This document shows, piece after piece, positions 1 to 5,799 of a stretch of 8,687 nt of DNA. How positions within the stretch are numbered: position 1 is the first letter of the stretch; each line of letters begins with the position of its first letter. This stretch comes from an uncultured Lachnospiraceae bacterium. GTDB lineage: Bacteria > Bacillota > Clostridia > Lachnospirales > Lachnospiraceae. The translations under genes and the position numbers were made by a program. Location of the stretch: assembly GCA_910585465.1 (NCBI GenBank), contig CAJUEW010000043.1, forward strand, positions 1 through 8,687, written 5' to 3'. Under the pieces are notes generated by a model. That model was given only the letters and a program-made list of their open reading frames with translations, searched no databases and was not told the DNA's origin.

Positions 1-684
1 TGTAGCAGACAGCGCAGCTTTCAGCCCATTTTGAATGCGTTCTATAAATTGCCGGAACAGCGGTGTCTGGTAAACCTGTTCCTGTGCGTTCATTACGTCT
101 GATGCTTTATTGGATGGGAGCGGCGTATTGGTAAGATCAATAAAGGCATCCGCCAGCATATTCAGCATTTCCTCCATTTCCGCAAAATCCACGTCCTGTT
201 CATATTCCTCATATTCTTCAAAATCCAGCCTCCCACCGCTGATTGCAACCACTTCCATCAAAAGAACAGAAAGCCATGTGAGTATCTGCCATTCACAGGT
301 GCTTCCCCAGGGAATATCTATATGTTTTTCATAAAATTCCGCCTGTGCATCGGTTATTTCTTCCCCTACATTATAATTGAGGGTAGCAGCATAGAGATTA
401 TTGGCAAAATCCTGAAAATCGGACGGTGCTTTCCTGCCTTCCAGATAATCCCAAAGTATGTCAAGAGCCTCCTGAAGAATGGCCGGAACCGTCCTGCACC
501 TGTCTGCCAGCCCCTGGCGAATCGTATGTAAATATGGTTCCAGAATCAGAAGATTCCCCAAAAGCCGTGAATGGCTGCTGCTGTCCGCAAAAGCATCCTC
601 AGCCATATCCTGAAAGCCTATGATCCAGTTGGCTGCCTTTGGCCCGTTCAGTGATGAAAAATCTGTATCGAGAGTGTATTTCAT
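1..684 (-). CDS. Alpha-helical, acidic hypothetical protein (partial, runs off the window)
   Basis: The frame is open from the ATG at 684 to position 1 (228 codons, no stop), so the C-terminus lies outside the window. An AAGGAGG ribosome binding site six to seven bases upstream fixes the start. There is no signal peptide or membrane segment, so the protein is probably cytoplasmic. The sequence suggests mainly helices. A leucine-rich stretch with ILQEALDILWDYLEG lies at about residues 69-83, and an acidic tract with DFEEYEEYEQDVDFAEMEEM lies at about 154-173. I do not recognise the family with confidence. The helical make-up and neighbours recall helical immunity proteins of the Imm5 or DUF416-like kind, but that is only a guess. 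It follows the zinc-ribbon gene by 61 bases with no visible terminator, so the two may be co-transcribed. Confidence 0.85.
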   Translation of the reverse strand, partial: MKYTLDTDFSSLNGPKAANWIIGFQDMAEDAFADSSSHSRLLGNLLILEPYLHTIRQGLADRCRTVPAILQEALDILWDYLEGRKAPSDFQDFANNLYAATLNYNVGEEITDAQAEFYEKHIDIPWGSTCEWQILTWLSVLLMEVVAISGGRLDFEEYEEYEQDVDFAEMEEMLNMLADAFIDLTNTPLPSNKASDVMNAQEQVYQTPLFRQFIERIQNGLKAALSAT

Positions 685-745
685 AGGTTCCTCCTTGCAA
701 TCCTTTCTTTTTCCATAAAAATTCCTCTTCATCAAATTTGCTTTA

Positions 746-1006
746 TCAACTCATATGTTTATCTTGTACCCTTGCACAGTCTTTACAACGCCCTAACTCA
801 TCTAATTCCAGTTTACAAAGTGTTTTTGATAGTTCTCTGTAAATCGCTTTATTTTCAAGAGTACTGCAAAAATCACCCTGTTCTATTACAGGACTATAGC
901 CTTTATGTCCACATATACAACAAATATTTATGTACTTTTTAGCAGAGCGGTTCCAATTTTCGACATATAAAGAATAACCCCGCTTTGTATGTTTGCTATG
1001 TGACAT
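746..1006 (-). CDS. Small zinc-ribbon-like protein
   Basis: This 86-residue protein has two cysteine pairs: Cys29-x2-Cys32, inside CCICGHKGYSP, and Cys74-x2-Cys77, inside GRCKDC. The spacing of about 41 residues suits one structural zinc site, a zinc ribbon. Cys30, Cys47 and Cys64 are additional. The N-terminus is basic (SKHTKRGYSLY) and there is no signal peptide, so it should be cytoplasmic. AAGGGGG sits five bases before the ATG and supports this start. The start overlaps the end of a possible 34-codon ORF by 11 bases. I do not know its function. The small size and the setting among immunity-type genes make an accessory or regulatory role possible, but no DNA-binding fold can be shown from the sequence alone. 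Confidence 0.75.
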   Translation of the reverse strand: MSHSKHTKRGYSLYVENWNRSAKKYINICCICGHKGYSPVIEQGDFCSTLENKAIYRELSKTLCKLELDELGRCKDCARVQDKHMS

Positions 1007-1100
1007 CTTTTCCCCCTTGTTTCATAAGTTCAATATACGGATACGGTGGTTCTATTTCATACTGCATTTGAAAAGTATTAAGCTTTTTTAACACTTCCAT
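996..1100 (-). CDS. Possible 34-residue small ORF overlapping both neighbours
   Basis: A short frame from the ATG at 1100 to the TAG at 996 encodes a peptide with the protein-like stretch IEPPYPYIELMKQGGKDVT at its C-terminus. It overlaps the 3' end of the DUF4291 gene by 23 bases and the start of the zinc-ribbon gene by 11 bases. Such overlaps are typical of translationally coupled genes, and the zinc-ribbon binding site lies inside this ORF. Its own ribosome binding site is weak. It could instead be the tail of a decayed gene, or chance. I do not recognise it. Confidence 0.35.
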   Translation of the reverse strand: MEVLKKLNTFQMQYEIEPPYPYIELMKQGGKDVT

Positions 1101-1685
1101 ATGTCATATTCAGCCTGTTTCTGATTGTTTTATCTTTGACCGGATATATCCTCTCTACTGGCAGATTTTTAGAGTTTAGTTTTCCGTTTTTTCTTTGTTC
1201 ATTCCATTTTTTCACCAGCGGTGTTAAGTCCTCTATTCTGCAAATACCTGTATCTAAAAACTCTCTTAATGTATTTCTTTTTAACCCTATTTGGATTGCC
1301 GCACGATTGATTGCATTTCCATTTATATTTCGATCCGAATCCCATTGGCAGTATACTGTTGTTTCATCAAAAGCTTTTTCCCACTGTATACCGGTATAAC
1401 TTTTAGAGTCCGGCGATGTCAGCACTGCTTTTTGCAGTATTTCATTAAACTTTGACTGATATACGTCTATGGCTAAAATACATTCCTGATTTTTTTAGTT
1501 CCCCAGTTAGAGCGATGCATGAGCCATAAAAAAGATGGCTTTATCCATGTCATGCGATTAACATCAAAATTTTCTCCAAATGTCTGCAAAGAAATTGCTT
1601 CTTTTGCGATTATAGGATTATATGCTTGATAAACTCGAATACATTGCCTGTCATATTGTGCAAATATTTCTCTTACATATTCCAC
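1078..1685 (-). pseudogene. DUF4291 family protein, split by a frameshift at an A7 run
   Basis: Two frames together make one DUF4291-type protein of about 200 residues, the usual length for the family. The first frame carries the family's IRVYQAYNP and MTWIKPSFLWLMHRSNWGTK and ends at TAG soon afterwards. The second resumes with NQECILAIDVYQSKF and continues through VYCQWDSDRN, INRAAIQIGL, IEDLTPLV and ERIYPV to a TAA at 1078. The break falls at seven A on the coding strand (1490-1496); an eighth A gives a continuous WGTKKNQECILAIDV, as in family members. The likeliest start is the GTG at 1685, six bases after GAGGTG; GTGs at 1694 and 1763 are in frame, but family members normally start close to the RVYQAY motif. 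The biochemical role of DUF4291 is not known to me. Mutation, sequencing error or slippage on the A run could each explain the break. Confidence 0.85.
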
Positions 1686-1795
1686 ACACTTCACCTCTTT
1701 TTTTCTTTTCAACTTCTGATTTGTTAGTGTAACTATAATCGTTTTTAACGGGTAATCCTCCACAATTTTCTCAATAGACAGAAATCAGTCCGAAT

Positions 1796-2289
1796 TTAAT
1801 TACTATGATTTTGGGTTATTTCTGTTAAAGACATTTGTAACTGATATACACTTTCTTTACCATTCTTATCTTTCACAGCAAGTTCAAAATAAAGGGTGTT
1901 TTCCAAATCATTTGCATCATCTATATTCTCCTAATTGTACTCTCTCCCGATATTTGTCCCAAATCACTGGAAACATTGACCGTTCCTCCTGTCATATCTA
2001 CTACACTATTTGAAAGGATAATGTCCTTTTCACTACCAGACATAGTGTAAAATGTAGTAGAGTATGATGTGATGTCGTCGAAAAAATCACCAGTTACCTT
2101 TAAATCACCACCAACAAATGTTTCTTCTGTGCCATTCAGAACAATAATGCCATTTGAAACTGCAAGCTGTTCATTCTCTCCACTGAAAGAATATATTATT
2201 AGCTGTTCCTGTTCTGCTTTTCCGCATCCAGTTAATGTCAGTATAAGTATTGCCATAAAGATTAGCACTTTCATTTTTATCATAATCAT
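1796..2289 (-). pseudogene. Small lipoprotein with a frame break near its 3' end
   Basis: The first frame (2289 to 1921, 122 residues) begins with a hydrophobic signal and the lipobox LTGC, placing the lipidated cysteine at residue 22. It should therefore be anchored to the outer face of the membrane. The body is rich in beta-type sequence, such as GIIVLNGTEETFVGGDLKVTG and DMTGGTVNVSSDLGQISG. It stops at TAG at 1921, but a second frame runs straight on from about 1927 to TAA at 1796 with protein-like sequence (LENTLYFELAVKDKNGKE, then YQLQMSLTEI). One extra base near 1925-1932 would join them into a protein of about 165 residues. I do not recognise a named family. If the break is real, the 122-residue product could still be made. 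A GGGG ribosome binding site four bases before the ATG is modest, and the ATG at 2283 is an alternative start. Confidence 0.65.
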
Positions 2290-2384
2290 TATCCCCGCAG
2301 ATTCCTTAATATATATTCATATTTGCAATCGCTGAAATTCCAGCCACTTAACAATCCTCTAAGTCAAAATAAAATATATATTAT

Positions 2385-2663
2385 TCAATCAGTTTTTTCT
2401 TCAATTTCTTTCAAGCATGTAGCTATATCCCTGCATATTTTATGCAGGCAAATGTCAACTATAAACGCAAAGATGCTGATTGATAAAAAGAACAAAAACC
2501 ACGCATTATATGTTGTAAAATAGAAATGATCATCTATTAGTGGCAAATATCCGCCCTTAAATAGAAAAAAACATGAAATAACCGCAGTAATAATTCCTAT
2601 TGCCAATAATATTTTCTCCATGCTTCCGCATTCCCCAAAATAATAATAGCCTTTTTTCATCAT
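2385..2663 (-). CDS. Small two-helix membrane protein
   Basis: This 92-residue protein has two probable membrane helices, at about residues 17-36 (ILLAIGIITAVISCFFLF) and 53-73 (NAWFLFFLSISIFAFIVDICL). A short aromatic loop lies between them, and a charged, cysteine-containing tail ends in KEIEEKTD. GGAGG four bases before the first of two adjacent ATGs supports this start. An internal ATG at residue 15, just before the first helix, is the alternative. I know no family for it. The next gene upstream also encodes a small membrane protein, and such pairs in toxin/immunity clusters are often candidate immunity proteins, but nothing in the sequence proves that. Confidence 0.7.
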   Translation of the reverse strand: MMKKGYYYFGECGSMEKILLAIGIITAVISCFFLFKGGYLPLIDDHFYFTTYNAWFLFFLSISIFAFIVDICLHKICRDIATCLKEIEEKTD

Positions 2664-2746
2664 GATGCCTCCATGCTGTTCTTACAATTCCACTTTCTGT
2701 ACCTGCCTGCAAAATGACAGAGTAGTCTGCATTCCATATTGCTTGC

Positions 2747-3124
2747 CTAAAAATACAAAAAGCCGTAAATAAATATAGCCGAAACAATCACTTGTGCTAT
2801 CGTTAACAGACTTATCTTCCATGTTTCGGGAGTATATCCCAATACAATTCTATTCCATATCGAAACAACCAAAAAATATATGACTAAGCAAACAACGATA
2901 CCGATACCAGCCTTTAATGCACCATATTGTGCTATCTTACGCAAAAGGCATTGATAACCAAAGAATACGAACAATACTGGTGAAATTGCATGGCAGATGC
3001 CAAAAACAACGCTAAGGATTTTATACCCCGTATTTTCTATCAGGCTGCATATTACTATAAAGGCATAAAAAAGTTGAAAAAGTGTAAAGATAATTCCAAG
3101 TATAATCGCAATCCAATGTAACAT
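2747..3124 (-). CDS. Small four-helix membrane protein
   Basis: This 125-residue protein is hydrophobic throughout. Four membrane helices can be drawn at about residues 3-28, 35-58, 69-90 and 102-124, with a short basic loop (LLRKIAQYG) between the second and third. Most of the chain is therefore in the cytoplasmic membrane. AAGGAGGAG about six bases before the ATG gives a firm start. I do not recognise the family and see no catalytic motif. It lies between the Imm70 gene (about 100 bases upstream in the direction of transcription) and another small membrane protein (83 bases downstream). An immunity role against a membrane- or wall-active toxin is possible but is inference from context only. 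Confidence 0.75.
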   Translation of the reverse strand: MLHWIAIILGIIFTLFQLFYAFIVICSLIENTGYKILSVVFGICHAISPVLFVFFGYQCLLRKIAQYGALKAGIGIVVCLVIYFLVVSIWNRIVLGYTPETWKISLLTIAQVIVSAIFIYGFLYF

Positions 3125-3228
3125 ATGGATTCTCCTCCTTACCTAACTGATTCATTCTATAATCAGAAATTGCTGATGCTTTATTTGCCGGTACCACACA
3201 AACAGGTAACACAATTCAAAAAACAATG

Positions 3229-3675
3229 TCATTGAAATATAATTGGCCTGTTTTCTTGAATTGCCAAATCACATAATTGAATCAACCTGTCGATTAAAAA
3301 CTCACAATCAGAATCAATAAAGCATTCAAATAGATTTTCAGGTTTTACTCCATTAAACTTAAAGATATCCTGCTTCAATTCAATTATTGATAAATCTGGT
3401 GGTTCATTTATGAATATCTGTTTTATTTCCTGCAACTCCATTTTTAAATGAACGCACTCATCAACATTCCAGCTGCCATCGCAATCTGAATGATTTAATA
3501 AAGTAGTCATCGGTAATGAAAATTTGCTCTTACGCTTAAGAACTCTGGAAAGAAAATCTTTGTTTGTAAATTTGAAAACTAAATCCCTGAATTCTCCAAA
3601 ATAACTATATAATCCAACTTCTACTCCGCAAATGTCGTCTCCATTCTGATTAAATATACATAAATATAGTCCCAT
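3229..3675 (-). CDS. Imm70-family immunity protein
   Basis: The 148-residue chain looks like the Imm70 group of predicted immunity proteins from polymorphic toxin loci. It opens with MGLYLCIF, followed by GVEVG at 17-21. The central HSDCDGSW (62-69) is followed by DECVHLKMELQEI. A NLFECFIDSD motif sits at about 114-123, and the chain ends in IQLCDLAIQENRPIIFQ. Length and motif order agree with my memory of the family. It has no signal peptide, so it would act in the cytoplasm, presumably by binding a toxin domain. The AGGAGGG ribosome binding site lies inside the last codons of the broken frame upstream, whose TAG is 5 bases before this ATG. That coupling is typical of a toxin gene followed by its immunity gene. 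Confidence 0.75.
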   Translation of the reverse strand: MGLYLCIFNQNGDDICGVEVGLYSYFGEFRDLVFKFTNKDFLSRVLKRKSKFSLPMTTLLNHSDCDGSWNVDECVHLKMELQEIKQIFINEPPDLSIIELKQDIFKFNGVKPENLFECFIDSDCEFLIDRLIQLCDLAIQENRPIIFQ

Positions 3676-3680
3676 TCTGG

Positions 3681-4164
3681 CTAATCCCTCCTAATAACCT
3701 TTACATATTTATGCTCCTTCAAAAAATCTGTTAACTCTGGACTTAATTTGCATTTTTGAGGAATGATCAGCCGAAGAATAGCTTTTTGCTGTTCTGCTTC
3801 CTCAGCAAGATTATATATTTGATATGTCAAGTGCAGTGTTAAACATGACTTTCCAAGTATCCAGCCATTCCCACTTTTCTTTTGATCCGGAAGGCTTCTC
3901 CTTCTTGTTTGCCAACGGGTATATTGGTCTTCCACTCTTCAACATCTCCTTTATCCAATATTTTTAATCCATATTACATTGATAGCTTTCGCCATTTATA
4001 ATTTCCGCACACCCAACTACGCAAGCCAGCTCTGCAGGTTCTTTACCGGAAAGCCTTTGATGTTTTCCAATGGCAGATCCATATCCAATGCAGGCCAAGT
4101 CCCTGCCGGTAAAAGGCCAGTGGCTGCTCCGCGCTGTATTCTTGTTTAATATGACAATCTGCAC
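3681..4164 (-). pseudogene. Broken gene upstream of Imm70, candidate toxin C-terminus
   Basis: Three frames read in succession like one protein. The first (4164 to 3964) holds ARSSHWPFTGRDLACIGYG and SGKEPAELACVVGCAEIING. The second (about 3967 to 3839) holds ILDKGDVEEWKTNIPVGKQE and VGMAGYLESH, with a strong G-first codon pattern. The third (about 3842 to 3681) holds LTYQIYNLAEEAEQQ and SPELTDFLKEHKYVKVIRRD. One added base near 3966 and one near 3842 would join all three into about 160 residues. The third frame alone could be translated from a GTG at 3935, but its first 30 residues then look unnatural. The first frame is open upstream to 4197 but has no clear start, and it overlaps the end of the preceding lipoprotein gene, so the 5' end may be lost. 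I do not recognise the domain; its place before Imm70 suggests a toxin. Confidence 0.55.
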
Positions 4165-4178
4165 TCCTACTGTTTTAA

Positions 4179-5660
4179 CTAATTTTCCTCCGCCTGCTCA
4201 CCGCAATAGTCCAAATCATACCATTTACGTAGAATATCCACCACGTCGCCCTCGTCTTTTTCTTCCCATTCTTCGCGGTACACCTCTGCCATGTGCCCAT
4301 CCATCAAATCTTTCACCACAATCATTTTGGTAAAGTCAATATCTATCTCCCGCACAAGAACCAGTTCTCCATCCATCCAACGATAAAAAGAATGGGTTCC
4401 GCCTGCCGCCCAACTGCGGGCCCAGCCAGTCACGATTTGGCGGTCTGCGTCGAATCCAGGTGACGAAACGCTGCCTAAAGGTGCATAATATATAAACTGT
4501 GCCTGTTCTTCGTCCCAAAGCCAGTAACGCCAGTAATTTGGCTGGTTCCCCGCATGAAAGAGATAACCGAAATCCTGAAAACCATCAAAATCAGCGTCAA
4601 CTACATTATGAAACTCCGGTGCAATGCCCATCATAAATTCCTCGGAAAATGTCTGGATAGGCTGCTCCATTTCCACCGGGTTCCAGACGGAAAAAGTGAT
4701 GTCCCGAGCACCAAACTCATCTTTGCGTTCCTTTGCCAGCTCTGCCGTCACCAGCAGTGTTCCCAGTCTGCCGCCAGTGCTCACCAGAAATGCATCGTGG
4801 GTATCATCTACAGGCTGCTGCTGAAAAATGTCATAGATTCCACCCGGCTCGCCGTGATAGTCCAGATTGTACCATATCATTTCCGCATCCAGCCATCCGC
4901 CGGATTCCGAAGGAAAATCTTCATGGTATATCTCAGCCAGCCCACCGGCAACGCGATCCTGGATGGACATGCGGATCGTATCCCCCTGATCGATCCCATA
5001 AATATCAATCCGCCGCATACAGAGCAGCTTTCCCTCTACCCATTGATAAAAGCTATGTTCTCCTGTCCCGCCGGCGCTGCTGCGGTTGAATCCGTAAACC
5101 GTCTCTGTTTCCTCGTCCAACGTGGGTACGGAGATCTTGTCATATTCCGGAATGCTGTCAAACCGTTTGTCATATTCGTTCCAAATCCAAAGATGATCAT
5201 AATAAGGCTGGTTTCCCCGTAGATAGGTGCAGGCAAAATCCATATATCCGTCAAAATTGGCGTCTATGATGCTCCAATCCAGGAAAATATCCGTACCCGC
5301 TGTCAGGGTTTGAAGAGGTTCGTCCATGGAGTACGGGTCCCAAACAGTAAACTGTATGGTGGCGCGGCAATCCTCTGTCGGGGTTTCCTCATCCAATTCT
5401 GCCGTCACCAGCAGCGTCCCCAGTTCTCCCCCTGTATCTACCAGAAAAGCATTGTGGGTATCGTCAACGAGCTGTTCCAAAAGCACTTGTTCCGGTTTTT
5501 TTGCTGTCTCCTCAGGCAGCATATCGGGTTCTTCCGACTGAGCGGCATACTCTGGTGTGACGGTTTCAGGATCATCTGCTCGACAGGCACAGAGGAGCAG
5601 GCATAGTGATGTTATGAGGGCTGATTGGAAAATCATCTTAAACTTTATCATGCACATCAT
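4179..5660 (-). CDS. XAC2610-like lipoprotein with two tandem domains
   Basis: This is a 493-residue exported lipoprotein. It has a hydrophobic signal and lipobox LCAC with the modified cysteine at 26, then an acidic, Pro/Glu-rich linker (about 28-60). Two copies of one domain follow, at about 64-275 and 283-490. Each copy has VDDTH(N/D)AFLV, GTLLVTAEL, a VW(D/N)P strand, an EF-hand-like calcium loop (DANFDGYMDF at 133, DADFDGFQDF at 355), GNQP, then HSFY(Q/R)W and a REID or RRID strand. The D-x-[ND]-F-D-G loop and following GNQP match XAC2610-related proteins. Xanthomonas XAC2610 is a lipoprotein immunity factor that inhibits a lysozyme-like effector; whether this distant, duplicated protein does the same is inference. 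AGGAGGA six bases before the first ATG fixes the start. The DUF5104 lipoprotein gene lies 139 bases upstream. Confidence 0.85.
   Translation of the reverse strand: MMCMIKFKMIFQSALITSLCLLLCACRADDPETVTPEYAAQSEEPDMLPEETAKKPEQVLLEQLVDDTHNAFLVDTGGELGTLLVTAELDEETPTEDCRATIQFTVWDPYSMDEPLQTLTAGTDIFLDWSIIDANFDGYMDFACTYLRGNQPYYDHLWIWNEYDKRFDSIPEYDKISVPTLDEETETVYGFNRSSAGGTGEHSFYQWVEGKLLCMRRIDIYGIDQGDTIRMSIQDRVAGGLAEIYHEDFPSESGGWLDAEMIWYNLDYHGEPGGIYDIFQQQPVDDTHDAFLVSTGGRLGTLLVTAELAKERKDEFGARDITFSVWNPVEMEQPIQTFSEEFMMGIAPEFHNVVDADFDGFQDFGYLFHAGNQPNYWRYWLWDEEQAQFIYYAPLGSVSSPGFDADRQIVTGWARSWAAGGTHSFYRWMDGELVLVREIDIDFTKMIVVKDLMDGHMAEVYREEWEEKDEGDVVDILRKWYDLDYCGEQAEEN
4191..4814 (-). repeat. Second copy of the internal XAC2610-like domain duplication
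   Basis: It encodes residues 283-490. The calcium-loop motif is kept (DADFDGFQDF), but the region between the loop and the VW strand is longer than in copy 1 (extra residues around EFMMGIAPEF), and the segment after the REID strand is shorter, so the copies have diverged by small insertions and deletions. Confidence 0.8.
4836..5471 (-). repeat. First copy of the internal XAC2610-like domain duplication
   Basis: It encodes residues 64-275 of the large lipoprotein. The two copies can still be aligned at DNA level, for example the stretch starting at 5401 against the stretch starting at 4742, where about 20 of the first 23 bases agree. That points to tandem duplication inside the gene rather than chance similarity. 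Confidence 0.8.
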
Positions 5661-5799
5661 AAATTCCTCCTGTCATCCACATCCATGAAACGCTCATCCC
5701 TGTGACACTTCCTAAAATGCCCTACAGAATACTTCTCTGTGATTCAGAGCTGGCTTCATTGTGAAGTGTATTGTAATAGTTTGACATATAGCCGCCCTC

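Noticed and set aside
110..623. Three plus-strand frames of 65 to 74 codons
   Set aside because: They are antisense to the open partial gene at 1-684, which has a strong ribosome binding site and no internal stop.
2557..2787. Minus-strand frame of 76 codons between the two membrane-protein genes
   Set aside because: It overlaps both neighbours, has no clear ribosome binding site, and its C-terminal half is a frame-shadow of the two-helix membrane protein.
3021..3212. Minus-strand GTG frame of 63 codons upstream of and overlapping the four-helix membrane gene
   Set aside because: The neighbouring ATG at 3124 has a strong ribosome binding site and a coherent membrane protein; this frame has neither a start signal nor a recognisable domain.
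3218..3234. Hairpin followed by six T on the minus strand just after the Imm70 stop, possible terminator
   Set aside because: The stem is only four to five A/T-rich base pairs with almost no loop and overlaps the stop codon; too weak to call a terminator.
4554..5222. Long plus-strand frame of 222 codons
   Set aside because: It lies antisense inside the XAC2610-like gene, is cysteine- and histidine-rich without any family motif, has no ribosome binding site, and mirrors the duplicated coding sequence.
5722..5787. 21-codon minus-strand frame with a GAGGG site, continuing past a TAG with GILGSVTGMSVSW-like sequence
   Set aside because: It is very short, interrupted by a stop, and runs into the leader of the XAC2610-like gene; chance is the simpler explanation.
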